NCBI GenBank assembly: GCA_041166385.1
Contig: JBEEFW010000098.1
Coordinates: 28,360 to 92,359 of the forward strand
Direction of reading: 5' to 3'
Origin: DASUCS01 sp041166385
Lineage (GTDB): Bacteria; Actinomycetota; Acidimicrobiia; Acidimicrobiales; JACDCH01
Length of the DNA stretch: 64,000 bases
The first letter of the stretch is position 1. Each line of letters starts with the position of its first letter. Shown piece after piece: positions 1-8,786 of this stretch. The notes beneath the pieces are model-generated. The model was not told the DNA's origin. It was given only the letters and a program-made list of their open reading frames with translations, and did not search any database. A program made the position numbers and the translations under genes.

Positions 1-580
1 CGATCGACACCCGACGGTCGGCGTCGATTCGATCCAGCACCGACGGTTCCAAGACGTACGTGCCGGCGTTGATGAAGTTGGAGGGCGCGGTCTCGGCGGC
101 CGGCTTCTCGACGAAGGCCGTGACCCGACCGTCGGGATCGGTGGCCACGACGCCGTAGCGCGATGGGTCAGCCACCTCGTGCAGCGAGATGGTGGCCTCG
201 GCGCCCGCTCGATCGTGGAAGTCGACGAGCGCAGTGATGTCGAGATCCGTCAGGACGTCGCCGTTCATCACCACGAAGCGATCGCGTATTCCGGCGACGT
301 TGGCCGCGAACCGGATTGCGCCGGCCGTGTCGAGCGGCGCGTTCTCGACCGCATAGTGCAGCTCGACTCCGGCACAACGGCCGGCGGGGTACGCCGAAGC
401 GAAATCGTCCGATCGGTACCCGAGTGCGAGTACCGCGCGATCGATGCCGTGCCGGCCGAGGTGGCCGACCACCCACTCGATCATCGGACGATCGACAATC
501 GGCAACATCTGCTTCGGCGTGTGCAGCGTGAGCGGACGAAGACGGGTGCCGAACCCACCAACGAGGACGACCGCGTTCAC
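1..580 (-). CDS. Sugar-1-phosphate nucleotidyltransferase, C-terminus beyond window
   Basis: This enzyme would make a nucleotide-activated sugar (NDP-sugar) from a sugar-1-phosphate and an NTP in the cytoplasm. The N-terminus reads VNAVVLVGGFGTRLRPLT, the GGxGTRLRPLT nucleotide-binding signature of the NTP_transferase family. It is followed by KQMLPIVDRPMIEW, a VMNGDVLTDLD metal-binding stretch and FVEKP. About 193 residues are visible and the gene runs off the left edge. The GTG start at 580 overlaps the TGA of the upstream gene in a GTGA, so it is translationally coupled as the last visible gene of a glycan operon. The family includes mannose-1-phosphate guanylyltransferases and glucose- or heptose-1-phosphate enzymes. 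Substrate cannot be decided from this half. It is distinct from the RmlA at 38867. Confidence 0.9.
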   Translation of the reverse strand, partial: MNAVVLVGGFGTRLRPLTLHTPKQMLPIVDRPMIEWVVGHLGRHGIDRAVLALGYRSDDFASAYPAGRCAGVELHYAVENAPLDTAGAIRFAANVAGIRDRFVVMNGDVLTDLDITALVDFHDRAGAEATISLHEVADPSRYGVVATDPDGRVTAFVEKPAAETAPSNFINAGTYVLEPSVLDRIDADRRVSI

Positions 581-1530
581 GGTCCGCTTGAGCTGGTGGT
601 GCTGCTCGCTGTGGTCGTCGTGGACGACGTGTCAGTGGGTGGCGGGGCGCTGCCCCCGGACGAGCCCGGCAGGGTCGTCGTGGTTGCACCGGCGAGGTCG
701 GAGACCTTGGCGACACGATCGGCGACATCGGGCTTCGCAGGGATCGTCGAGCCGCTCGGCATGAACGCGATCGTGAACGACTCGTTCTCGCCCAAGCGGA
801 TCTTGTCGAAGCCATCGGTGAAGATCTGGTTCGGCTTGCCACCCTTGGCCGCGTCGGCGACGTTGTCCCACTTCGCGACCTGCACGATGGCGTCCTTGCC
901 GCCCTCGCACTTCGTCGTGCCTTCGGTGAACGCGGCCCCCGACGGGAGGATGAGCGAATCGTTGGTCATCGTGATGCCGACCTGATCCAGGAAGATCCCG
1001 AGCGTGGCCTTGCGGCCGGCTGCACTGTCCGTGAACGGGTGGATGTGGATCAGCCCGTCGCCGTGCGAGTGGATGCCGAGGTCGTCCGCCTTGGCGTCCT
1101 GCGGGGCCGGCTGGTATTCGCCGTGCACGTCGTTGGGGTTGGCCTGCGTCGTGGACGTCGCCGCAGTGGTCGTCGTGGTCGACTCTGTCGTCGTCGTGTC
1201 GCCCGCCGCCGTCGTGCTCGTGGCGTCGGAGGCGGTGCTGTCAGGGGCCACCGTGGTGCTCGTGGTGGTGGTGGTCGTGCTCTCGGGGGTGGCGGCCGCG
1301 TCGGCCACGCAGGTGTAGATGTCGATCGCGGCGTGGACGTGGTCCTTGTTGGCCCTCGGGAACGCATCCGCGTTGCGCTTCTCACGGGCGAACACGACGA
1401 GGAGCAGACCGACGACGAGCACGAGCCCGATGGCGACGGGAAAGCCCAGCGCGCGGCGCTGCCCGGCGCGCCGGTTGCCACCGGCACGGGCGGCGCGAGC
1501 GACTTTTTTGGCGGAGGACGCTTTGCCCAT
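577..1530 (-). CDS. Membrane-anchored protein with Thr/Ser-rich linkers, unknown function
   Basis: I do not recognise this 317-residue protein. It begins with a very basic stretch (residues 1-27, rich in K, R and A), then one hydrophobic segment (about 29-47), so an N-in membrane anchor is likely. A short extracytoplasmic segment containing one Cys (VADAAAT) leads into a threonine-rich linker (about 80-130) of T, S and A. The folded part (about 133-275) starts DVHGEYQPAP and carries a histidine-rich IHSHGDGLIHIHPF patch that could bind metal. A second T/S/P-rich tail ends the protein. It lies 12 bases after the upstream glycosyltransferase and overlaps the nucleotidyltransferase by GTGA, so it is part of the glycan operon. 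A role at the cell surface is inference. The threonine-rich segments resemble O-glycosylated linkers. Confidence 0.75.
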   Translation of the reverse strand: MGKASSAKKVARAARAGGNRRAGQRRALGFPVAIGLVLVVGLLLVVFAREKRNADAFPRANKDHVHAAIDIYTCVADAAATPESTTTTTTSTTVAPDSTASDATSTTAAGDTTTTESTTTTTAATSTTQANPNDVHGEYQPAPQDAKADDLGIHSHGDGLIHIHPFTDSAAGRKATLGIFLDQVGITMTNDSLILPSGAAFTEGTTKCEGGKDAIVQVAKWDNVADAAKGGKPNQIFTDGFDKIRLGENESFTIAFMPSGSTIPAKPDVADRVAKVSDLAGATTTTLPGSSGGSAPPPTDTSSTTTTASSTTSSSGP

Positions 1531-1542
1531 GGGGGCGAAAGA

Positions 1543-2805
1543 CTAGATGCCCTCGCCGCGTCTGAGGAATCGCGGTCGTTCCGCCCGCAATTCCTCGAAA
1601 AGCGCCTCGTAGTGCTCGGCGATGGCGGCCGGCGAGGCCCAGCGCTCGACGAAGGCCCGGCCGTTGCGACCCATCCGCTCCATCTCCTCGGGTTCCGCCA
1701 CCACGCGGGCGAGCGCCTTGGTGAAGGCCTCGGGGTCGTCCGGCGGCACGGCCACTCCGGCGCTCGCTCGCTCGACGACCTCGGCCACCTCGGTGCCGGG
1801 ATCCACGCTGGCGACGATCGGCCGCCCCGCCGCCAGGATCGAATACATCTTCGACGGCACGCTCGACCGGGCCAACCCCCGCCGCAACGGCACGACGTGG
1901 ACATCGGCGGCGGCGAGCACGTCCGGCAGCCGATCCTTCGGCTGCATGTCGACGAAGCGCACATTGCGCGCGCCGGCCGCCTTGCGCTCGAGATCGGCGC
2001 GGGCCGCTCCGCCTCCGTTGATCACGAACACGAGATCGGGGTCGTCGGCCAGCGCGGCGGCCGCGTCGAGTACGAGATCGAGCGACTGCGAGAAGCCAAC
2101 GTTGCCGGCGTACATCACCACCGTCTTCCCGGTCAGTCCGAACTCTGCGCGGTAGCTGTTCTCCTTCGGCGCCGGCCGGATGTGTTGCGTGTCGACGAAG
2201 TTCGGAATGACGCGCACGCGCTCGGGTCGGTTGCCGCGCAGCTTGGCAACGACGTTGTCGCGAAGATCATCCGAGAGCACCGTGACCGCATCGGAGCGCA
2301 GATAGGTGAACCGCTCCAGGGCCGAGGCCATACCGATGATCGAGCGGTTGGTGATCACGCCGAGCTCCACCGCGACATCCGGGAACACGTCTTGGATGTT
2401 GAAGACGAACGGTGCGCCCCACAATCGCGCTGTGACCCAGCCGCCCAGGCCGAGCGTGAGCGGTGGCGACATCGCCAGCACGGCATCGGGCCGCGGCCGG
2501 GTGGCGGCAGCAACGATGCCGGTGAGCGCGGTGAAGCCGCCGAAGCCGAGTGCGCGCGCTGGGATGTTGCGCTTGTCCGTGGGGAACGGGTGCACGCGCG
2601 TGATGCGACCCCAGTCCGTGGCCTGCCGGCGGACCGCCTTGCCGCCCCAGCCCTCCTCGATCTGGTGATGGCGATACCAGGGCAACGACGTGACAACGTG
2701 CAATCGATGACCGCGGGCGACGAGCTCGCCGGTGATGCTGGAGATCACCTCCCCTGTCGGGGCGACGTCCGGCGCGAAGTGCGGGCACAGCACGAGAAGG
2801 TTCAC
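1543..2805 (-). CDS. GT4 glycosyltransferase (WbuB-like)
   Basis: This 420-residue GT-B enzyme probably adds a sugar to a lipid-linked glycan at the inner membrane face. It starts VNLLVLCPHFAPDVAPTGEV, the WbuB-type N-terminus with a glycine-rich donor-side loop. It continues with WYRHHQIEEGWGGKAVRR, and in the C-terminal half has VMYAGNVGFSQSLDLVLDAAA and VPSKMYSILAAGRPIVASVDPGTE, which match the donor-binding region of WbuB/fucosamine-transferase-like GT4 proteins. The GTG start at 2805 is set by a GTGA overlap with the upstream GT4 gene. A longer frame upstream has poor coding character and is ignored. It is one of three consecutive GT4 genes, so each probably adds a different residue of one repeat unit. 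Donor and acceptor are unknown. Confidence 0.9.
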   Translation of the reverse strand: MNLLVLCPHFAPDVAPTGEVISSITGELVARGHRLHVVTSLPWYRHHQIEEGWGGKAVRRQATDWGRITRVHPFPTDKRNIPARALGFGGFTALTGIVAAATRPRPDAVLAMSPPLTLGLGGWVTARLWGAPFVFNIQDVFPDVAVELGVITNRSIIGMASALERFTYLRSDAVTVLSDDLRDNVVAKLRGNRPERVRVIPNFVDTQHIRPAPKENSYRAEFGLTGKTVVMYAGNVGFSQSLDLVLDAAAALADDPDLVFVINGGGAARADLERKAAGARNVRFVDMQPKDRLPDVLAAADVHVVPLRRGLARSSVPSKMYSILAAGRPIVASVDPGTEVAEVVERASAGVAVPPDDPEAFTKALARVVAEPEEMERMGRNGRAFVERWASPAAIAEHYEALFEELRAERPRFLRRGEGI

Positions 2806-3938
2806 GACAGGCCGTCCCCGGCTCGCCGGTATGCCCGCTCGAGCTGTTCTGCCGACGACGACCACCGGAACTCGGCTGTACGCGCGATCGCCGCCTCGGC
2901 GAGCCACCCACGCCGCTCCTCGTTGGTGAGCAACTCGATCATCGCCGCAGCCCACGCGTCGGGGTCGTCGGGGTCGACGAGCACCCCGGACGCGCCGACG
3001 ACCTCTGGTAGAGCGGTGGCCGCGGCGGCGATCACCGGGCAACCGTGTCCCATCGCCTCGAGTACAGGCAAGCCGAAGCCCTCGAACCGGGACGGGAACG
3101 TCAGTGCGACGGCGTACTTGTAGAGCCAGTTCAGGTCGCCTCGGTCGATGTGACCAAGGCGACGGATACCCCGCTCGATGCCGAGATCGGCGGCGAGCTC
3201 CTCGAGATGGCGCTCCATCTGCGCCGGCCGATGGGTGAGCACGAGCAGCGTGTCGGGGTGCTGCTCGAGCACCGTCGCCAACGCCTTGAGCAGAACTTCG
3301 TGGTTCTTGTGCGGATACGTGATCGCCGGATACAGGAAGAACGGCCCGGTGATGTCGTACTTCTGCCGCGGGTCGCCGTCGGGCTGTTCAGCCAGCGCGC
3401 TCGTGTAGCCGGGTGAGACGAGGGCGACGCGGTCGGCCGGCACCTTGAGCCGCGTCACGATCGTGTCCAGCGTGTATTCCGTCAACGTCACCACGAGGCG
3501 CGACTTCTGCGCCGACGGCGGCAGCCGCCACCGCAGGTACGCCTGCTTCGCGCGGCTGAAGTTGTCGGGCAAGAGGAGCGGTTGCAGATCGTGGATCGTG
3601 AGCAACGAAGGTGAGGCGCGCAGCAACGGAATCGTGCCACCCGCGTGATGCATCAGGTCGACGCGGTGGCGGCGCGCCTGCACGGCCAGCCACGTCGCCT
3701 CCGCCAAGATGCGGATCGTCTTCGAGCCGCCGCTGATGGGGCACACGACGGTCGGGTAGGCCGCGACGAGCGCTGGATAGGCCTCGACGAACGGACGCAG
3801 CACGAACAACGTCAGGTCAGTGTCGTCAGGCGGTGCCTCGAGCCGGGCGGCGAGCAGCCGCGTCGTGTACTCCTCGCTCCCGCCCACCACGCCGGGCACG
3901 AGCCACAGCAGGTTGACGCCGATGTGGAGGCGCTTCAC
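2802..3938 (-). CDS. GT4 glycosyltransferase
   Basis: A 378-residue GT-B fold glycosyltransferase. The N-terminus VKRLHIGVNLLWLVPGVVGGSEEYTTRLL has the glycine-rich acceptor loop. The C-terminal domain has FFLYPAITYPHKNHEVLLKAL, the usual NP(R)KN-type motif that opens the donor domain, and FPSRFEGFGLPVLEAMGHGCPVI, the EX7E donor-binding signature of GT4. The start is the GTG at 3938, fixed by a GTGA overlap with the next upstream glycosyltransferase. This order and coupling suggest the three GT4 enzymes act in sequence on one undecaprenyl-linked glycan. It is similar in layout to mannosyltransferases of O-polysaccharide clusters, but the sugar cannot be assigned. Confidence 0.92.
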   Translation of the reverse strand: MKRLHIGVNLLWLVPGVVGGSEEYTTRLLAARLEAPPDDTDLTLFVLRPFVEAYPALVAAYPTVVCPISGGSKTIRILAEATWLAVQARRHRVDLMHHAGGTIPLLRASPSLLTIHDLQPLLLPDNFSRAKQAYLRWRLPPSAQKSRLVVTLTEYTLDTIVTRLKVPADRVALVSPGYTSALAEQPDGDPRQKYDITGPFFLYPAITYPHKNHEVLLKALATVLEQHPDTLLVLTHRPAQMERHLEELAADLGIERGIRRLGHIDRGDLNWLYKYAVALTFPSRFEGFGLPVLEAMGHGCPVIAAAATALPEVVGASGVLVDPDDPDAWAAAMIELLTNEERRGWLAEAAIARTAEFRWSSSAEQLERAYRRAGDGLS

Positions 3939-5029
3939 GTGATCGCCTCCGCGTAGACGGCCATCGCCGCCGCGGCGGTGCGCTCCCACGTGTAGGTCGC
4001 TGCCCGCGCTTGTCCCGCGGCGGCCAGCCCTTCGGCCAGCGCCCGATCCTCGAGCAGCTCCTCGATCGCCGCGGCGATCGCAGCCTCGTCCAGGGGATCG
4101 ACGAGCAGCCCTGCATCGCCCGCGACCTCCGCCGTCGACGTGTCCTTCGACGTCACGACCGGCACGCCCTGACGCATCGCCTCGAGTACGGGAAGGCCAA
4201 AGCCTTCCTTCAGGCTCGGTAGGCAGAACACGTCAGCGCCGGCGAGGAGCGCTTCGAGCTCCTCGCGCTCGACGAAGCCCAGCACGTGCACGCGTCCTTC
4301 CAACGGCGCGAGCTCGGCTTCGAGTGACTCCTTCCAGCCGGCCGGACCGACGAGCACGAGATCTACGTCGCGTCGCGGAAGCTGCGCGAAGGCCCTCAGG
4401 AGCCGGCGCAGGTTCTTCCGAGGCTCGACGGTCCCGGTGAACAGCACGTACGGACGGGCGAGGCCGTGCTTCGCGCGTGCGTGCGACACCTCCTCGAGCG
4501 TGCGCGGCACCCCGCGAACACCCAACGGCACGAGCCGGAGTCGATCGACATCGAATCCGGCTAGCACACAGTCCTCCATCGTCGCTCGCGACGAACACAT
4601 CACGAGACGGGCGTGCTCACGAGCGAGGTCAGTACCGCGCTTGAAGAAGCGAAGGCCGTGCTTCGTGACCAACTGCGGATCGTCGAGAAAGGCGAGGTCA
4701 TGGATCGTCATCACGACCGGGACGTCGGCGCGCGGAAAGGCCACCGCGGTGCCGTGTACGAGATCGACCGGACCAGTCGCCCGCTCGACCCGCGCGAGCG
4801 GGAGCCGTGCGTGCCACATTTCGTAGAGCGCGGCGCGCGGTGCCCAGAGGTGGCGCACCTCGATGGGTGGTCGCCACGCCTCGGGCGGCGGGCTCCCGTG
4901 ACGGGCGGCGACTCCGACGAGATCGATGTCACCTCGGGCGTCGAGCGCTCGCACCAACTCGAGGGCCGCGACCGCGGTGCCGCCGGGAACGACATGCCAG
5001 CACTGTTCGAGTGTGACGGCGACCCGCAT
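3935..5029 (-). CDS. GT4 glycosyltransferase
   Basis: A 364-residue GT4 enzyme, first of three in the operon. Visible motifs are VPGGTAVAALELVRAL near the N-terminus, VLFTGTVEPRKNLRRLLRAF at the start of the donor domain, and CLPSLKEGFGLPVLEAMRQG, the EX7E catalytic and donor-binding motif. I chose the ATG at 5029 (MRVAVTLEQCWHVV), because family members begin directly with this first beta strand. A GTG at 5050 would add seven residues, and neither start has a clear Shine-Dalgarno sequence. The upstream UDP-xylose synthase ends at 5073, so the genes are close but not overlapping here. UDP-xylose from that neighbour is a possible donor for one of the three transferases. This is inferred from position only. 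Confidence 0.9.
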   Translation of the reverse strand: MRVAVTLEQCWHVVPGGTAVAALELVRALDARGDIDLVGVAARHGSPPPEAWRPPIEVRHLWAPRAALYEMWHARLPLARVERATGPVDLVHGTAVAFPRADVPVVMTIHDLAFLDDPQLVTKHGLRFFKRGTDLAREHARLVMCSSRATMEDCVLAGFDVDRLRLVPLGVRGVPRTLEEVSHARAKHGLARPYVLFTGTVEPRKNLRRLLRAFAQLPRRDVDLVLVGPAGWKESLEAELAPLEGRVHVLGFVEREELEALLAGADVFCLPSLKEGFGLPVLEAMRQGVPVVTSKDTSTAEVAGDAGLLVDPLDEAAIAAAIEELLEDRALAEGLAAAGQARAATYTWERTAAAAMAVYAEAIT

Positions 5030-5072
5030 CCGCGGATCATCTTGGCGCACCGGGGCGAGAAGGGCAGTCGGG

Positions 5073-6011
5073 TCAGAGCCCGAGGCGCTGCTTGAAGGCC
5101 GGGATCGTGCGCTCGAGACCGTCGCGCAGCCGGATCGTCGGCTCCCAACCCAGGTGCCGCCGTGCGAGGGTGAGGTCGGGTTGGCGCTGGACGGGATCGT
5201 CGACGGGCAGCGGTTCGTAGACGATCTCGGACTTCGAGCCGGTGAGCTCGAGCACGAGGTGAGCCAGCTCGAGCACGGTGAACTCGCCGTCGTTGCCGAT
5301 GTTGATCGGTCCGGTCTGGTCGCAGTCGAGCAGCGCCAGGAAGCCGCGGATCTCGTCGTCGACGTAGCAGAAGCTCCGTGACTGCGACCCTTCGCCGTAC
5401 ACGGTGATCGGCTTGCCGAGCAGCGCTTGAACGATGAAGTTCGACACGACCCGTCCGTCTTCGGGACGCATGCGCGGGCCGTACACGTTGAAGATGCGCA
5501 CGATGCGCACCTCGAGGCCGTGGTAGCGGTGGTACGCCATCGTCATCGCCTCGGCGAACCGTTTCGCCTCGTCGTACACGCCTCTCGGACCGACGGGGTT
5601 CACGTGCCCCCAGTACGTCTCGGGCTGGGGGTGGATCTGCGGGTCGCCGTACACCTCGCTCGTGGATGCGAGGAAGTACTTCGCTCCTTTGGCCTTCGCG
5701 AGACCGAGCGTGTTGTGCGTGCCGAGGCTGCCGACCTTCAACGTCTGGATCGGCTTCTCGAGGTAGTCCTTCGGCGAGGCCGGGCTGGCGAGATGCATCA
5801 CGGCATCGACGTCACCAGGTACCCAGATGTAGTTGCTGACATCGTGTTCGACGAACGCAAAGCCCGGACGACCGAAGAGGTGCTCGATGTTGTCGACCGA
5901 GCCCGTGACGAGGTTGTCGAGGACGACGACTTCGTCGCCGCGCGCCAGCAACGCGTCGCAGAGATGCGAGCCGAGAAAGCCGCCGCCACCGCTCACGACT
6001 ACCCGCGCCAT
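5073..6011 (-). CDS. uxs: UDP-glucuronate decarboxylase (UDP-xylose synthase)
   Basis: A 312-residue extended short-chain dehydrogenase that should convert UDP-glucuronate to UDP-xylose. The Rossmann motif GGGGFLGSHL is at residues 8-17. The active site has STSEVYGDP and the YxxxK pair Y146 and K150 in GVYDEAKR. The stretch HPQPETYWGHVNPVGPRGVYDEAKRFAE is close in pattern to UXS proteins, and RIFNVYGPRMRPEDGRVVSNFI is also typical. Strong context comes from the preceding UDP-glucose dehydrogenase gene, whose product makes UDP-glucuronate. Together they form a two-step UDP-glucose to UDP-xylose route. A UDP-glucuronate epimerase is the alternative, but the YWGHVNP segment favours the decarboxylase. 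Length matches bacterial UXS. Confidence 0.9.
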   Translation of the reverse strand: MARVVVSGGGGFLGSHLCDALLARGDEVVVLDNLVTGSVDNIEHLFGRPGFAFVEHDVSNYIWVPGDVDAVMHLASPASPKDYLEKPIQTLKVGSLGTHNTLGLAKAKGAKYFLASTSEVYGDPQIHPQPETYWGHVNPVGPRGVYDEAKRFAEAMTMAYHRYHGLEVRIVRIFNVYGPRMRPEDGRVVSNFIVQALLGKPITVYGEGSQSRSFCYVDDEIRGFLALLDCDQTGPINIGNDGEFTVLELAHLVLELTGSKSEIVYEPLPVDDPVQRQPDLTLARRHLGWEPTIRLRDGLERTIPAFKQRLGL

Positions 6012-6030
6012 CAGCCCAACCTACTTCTGG

Positions 6031-7329
6031 TCACGTGCGGCCGATGCCGCGGTATTCGAAGCCGCGGCGACGCAGTGCCTCGCGGTCGAGCAGGTTGCGA
6101 CCGTCGATGATGCGTGGCTGCGCGAGCGCTTCCGCGACCTTGTCGAAGTCGAGCCACCTGAACTCATCCCACTCGGTGAGGACCAGCAGCACCTCGGCGC
6201 CGGCACACGCGGCGTACGGGTCGACAACGATCTCGATGCCGTCGAGCACGGCGGCGCGGCGCGCGTCGAGCGGCGGAACGACGGATGGATCGAACGCGCG
6301 CACATCGGCCCCCTTCGCTTGGAGCCGGCTGATCACCTCGAGCGACGGTGATTCGCGCAAGTCGTCGGTGCGGGCCTTGAACGTGAGACCCCACACCGCG
6401 ATCGCCTTGCCCTCGACCGATCCGCCCACGAGCTCGATGGCCTTGTTCGCGACCCGATCGAACTGCTCGGAGTTCACCTCCCTTACACCCTCGAGGAGAC
6501 CGAACTCATATCCCGCGTCCTCGGCGATGCGAATGAGTGCTCGTGAGTCCTTGGGGAAACAACTCCCGCCAAAGCCCGGGCCGGGGCGGAGGAACTCGTG
6601 GCCGATGCGCTTGTCGTAGCCCATGCCGAGTACGACGTCGTTCATGTCGGCGCCGACCGCCTCGCAGACGGCGGCGATCGCGTTCACGAAGCTCACCTTC
6701 GTCGCGAGGAACGCGTTGCTCGCGTACTTGATGAGCTCCGCCGACGGAGGGTCGGTCACGATGATCGGAGACGCAATGCCGATGTAGAGCGACGCGACGC
6801 GCACCGCCGCGGCTTGGTCGTCGGCACCGATCACGATGCGGTCGGGATGCAAGAAGTCGTGGACGGCCGAGCCCTCGCGCAGGAACTCGGGGTTCGACAC
6901 CACCGAGACGTCGCCCCGCCCCAACGCCTGCTCGACCACTCGAGTCGAGCCGACCGGCACGGTCGACTTGTTCACAACGACCGTCTCGGGCTGCAGATGC
7001 GGTCCGATCTCCATCGCCGCCGACTCGATGTACGACAGGTCGGCCGAACCGTCGGCGCCTTGCGGCGTCGGCACGCACAGGTAGATGAACTCGCTCTGCG
7101 CCGCGGCTTCGACGGATCCGACGACGAACTTCAGTCGTCCGCCGTTCACCCCTTCGCGCAGCAGGTTCTCGAGCCCCGCTTCGAGGATCGGGATGTCGCC
7201 TCGATTGAGCTGCTCGACGCGCTGGACATCGACATCGGTGCACGTCACGTCGTGACCGAGGTGGGCAAAGCAGACGCCGGTGGTCAACCCGACGTAGCCA
7301 CATCCGACGACGGTGATTCGACTGGCCAT
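6031..7329 (-). CDS. ugd: UDP-glucose 6-dehydrogenase
   Basis: This 432-residue enzyme oxidises UDP-glucose twice with NAD to UDP-glucuronate. The N-terminal Rossmann motif VVGCGYVGLTTG, the YLCVPTPQ segment, STVPVGSTR and the catalytic GFGGSCFPKD with its nucleophile at C257 are all present. So is the C-terminal AVWGLTFKARTDDLRESPS, the UDP-binding domain signature. The length is normal for the family. I use the ATG at 7329 because it overlaps the upstream TGA by one base (TGATG), which is typical in this operon. A TTG six bases upstream is less likely. The product feeds the downstream UDP-xylose synthase at 5073. Confidence 0.96.
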   Translation of the reverse strand: MASRITVVGCGYVGLTTGVCFAHLGHDVTCTDVDVQRVEQLNRGDIPILEAGLENLLREGVNGGRLKFVVGSVEAAAQSEFIYLCVPTPQGADGSADLSYIESAAMEIGPHLQPETVVVNKSTVPVGSTRVVEQALGRGDVSVVSNPEFLREGSAVHDFLHPDRIVIGADDQAAAVRVASLYIGIASPIIVTDPPSAELIKYASNAFLATKVSFVNAIAAVCEAVGADMNDVVLGMGYDKRIGHEFLRPGPGFGGSCFPKDSRALIRIAEDAGYEFGLLEGVREVNSEQFDRVANKAIELVGGSVEGKAIAVWGLTFKARTDDLRESPSLEVISRLQAKGADVRAFDPSVVPPLDARRAAVLDGIEIVVDPYAACAGAEVLLVLTEWDEFRWLDFDKVAEALAQPRIIDGRNLLDREALRRRGFEYRGIGRT

Positions 7330-8786
7330 CAGCAATGAACGTCCTGTGGTGTTTGTGGCACGACACCGATCGAGGTGGTCGTGATCGACGATGGGGGTAC
7401 GCCCGGCACGGTCGTTGTCGTCGTGGTGGTCGTTGTCGTCGTCTTTGGAGTCGGGGCCGTTGTCGTCGTGGGCAGCTCCGGCAAAGGACCGGGTTCCGAG
7501 CGCACACCCTGCCAGTCGGCTCCAATGACCACGCTGAGGTCCGTGTCGATCAAGTACTCAACCTCTTCGAAGATCGGCGGAACGACGAGATAGCTCCCAA
7601 CCTGCTGCGCCCGCGCCTCGCTGCCTCGAAGGTACCTGATCGTCGTCTGAGCAAAGTCGAAGGAGCCGGCATTGCTGATGTAACCGTCAGGGATGCTGAA
7701 ACCAACGGCACGAAGTTGACTTGCTGCGACTTCGCCCATACCCGCGGTCAGTGTGCCGTTCTGGACAACGACGAGGACGCTGTCGTTGGTGTTGGCGTCG
7801 ACGCCTCGGAAGATGTTGAGGATTGGTTCGGCCTCCGCGGCCTTCATCAGCACGACCGACCCGCCGCCCTTGTTGGCCGAGACGACGGGCAATGAGTAGA
7901 TCTGGAGATTGTCGGGGTTGAAGTCCTTGAAGCGCTTGCCGACTTCGACGAGATCGGCCGGCGTGATCGTCGGATCGAGGTGCAGGGCGCTCGTTCCTGC
8001 ACTGATCAGATCGTTGAGCACCGCCGGATTGCGGGCGCCCTTGTCGATGGCCCGGCGAATGACCTTGCGGATGAACTCCTGTTGTCGGCTGATGCGACCG
8101 AGGTCGCCCGTCGGATCCGTTCGCCACCGACCGTCGACTTGGTACTCGTACGCGCGCGAGCGCGCGAATGCGAGCGCCTGAATCGGATCGAGGGTGATGC
8201 AACCGGGCTCCGGCACGTTGAGTCCGGTCTTGATGTCGCGCACGGGAGAAGGGAAGTAGATGGGGACGCCGTCGATCGCGGCCACGACACTACGGAACGC
8301 GAAGAAGTTCATCTCGATGTAGTGGTTGATCGGAATGCCGAAATCATTCTTGATCGTGTCGATCAATCGTCTCGGCCCGCCCTGGATCGCGGAGTTGATG
8401 CGATCACTGCCGCGCAGTCCTGCGATCGGCAGGTACAGATCACGCGGCAGGGAGAGCAGTTGCGCTTGGTCTGATGTCGGATCGATGCGCAGCACCATGA
8501 CCACATCAGACCGCAGGCCGCCAGGCCGTCCGATCAGTACTGGATCCTTGGGATCGAGGCCTTCGGCGGAGTCGGTGCCGACGATCAGGATGTTCTCTGG
8601 CGCGGAGGGAAGCGTCTTGTCGATCGGCGTCAGCGAGTTCCCCAACTCGACGCGTCCGATCGCGCTGACCTTTCCGTAGAAGTACGCCAGGCTGCCCGCG
8701 GTGAGCAGGCAGATCATGACCAGGCAGATGTTGAACGAGATCAGCAATCGCTGCGGCCACGTTCGCCGCGGTTTCAGCTCACTCAA
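7329..8786 (-). CDS. LytR-CpsA-Psr (LCP) family glycopolymer-attachment protein
   Basis: LCP proteins transfer lipid-linked glycopolymers to peptidoglycan or other acceptors outside the membrane. This 485-residue protein has a short basic N-terminus, one membrane helix (about 14-36), and then the LCP domain with ILIVGTDS, RSDVVMVLRID, LLSLPRDLYLPI, RINSAIQGGP and ALAFARSRAYEY; the arginines and aspartates bind the pyrophosphate lipid. A LytR_C domain follows (about 335-430), then a proline/threonine tail with about a dozen consecutive Thr. The start is a TTG at 8786 lying inside the end of the acyl-CoA dehydrogenase gene. The stop overlaps ugd. In this operon it is probably the enzyme that anchors the xylose-containing glycan made by its neighbours. 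Confidence 0.93.
   Translation of the reverse strand: MSELKPRRTWPQRLLISFNICLVMICLLTAGSLAYFYGKVSAIGRVELGNSLTPIDKTLPSAPENILIVGTDSAEGLDPKDPVLIGRPGGLRSDVVMVLRIDPTSDQAQLLSLPRDLYLPIAGLRGSDRINSAIQGGPRRLIDTIKNDFGIPINHYIEMNFFAFRSVVAAIDGVPIYFPSPVRDIKTGLNVPEPGCITLDPIQALAFARSRAYEYQVDGRWRTDPTGDLGRISRQQEFIRKVIRRAIDKGARNPAVLNDLISAGTSALHLDPTITPADLVEVGKRFKDFNPDNLQIYSLPVVSANKGGGSVVLMKAAEAEPILNIFRGVDANTNDSVLVVVQNGTLTAGMGEVAASQLRAVGFSIPDGYISNAGSFDFAQTTIRYLRGSEARAQQVGSYLVVPPIFEEVEYLIDTDLSVVIGADWQGVRSEPGPLPELPTTTTAPTPKTTTTTTTTTTTVPGVPPSSITTTSIGVVPQTPQDVHC

Noticed and set aside
1039..3123. Very long plus-strand open frame (about 690 codons) opposite the GT4 genes
   Set aside because: Arg/Gly/Asp-rich translation without domains, caused by high GC in the antisense frame; the minus strand shows clear GT4 motifs with GTGA couplings.
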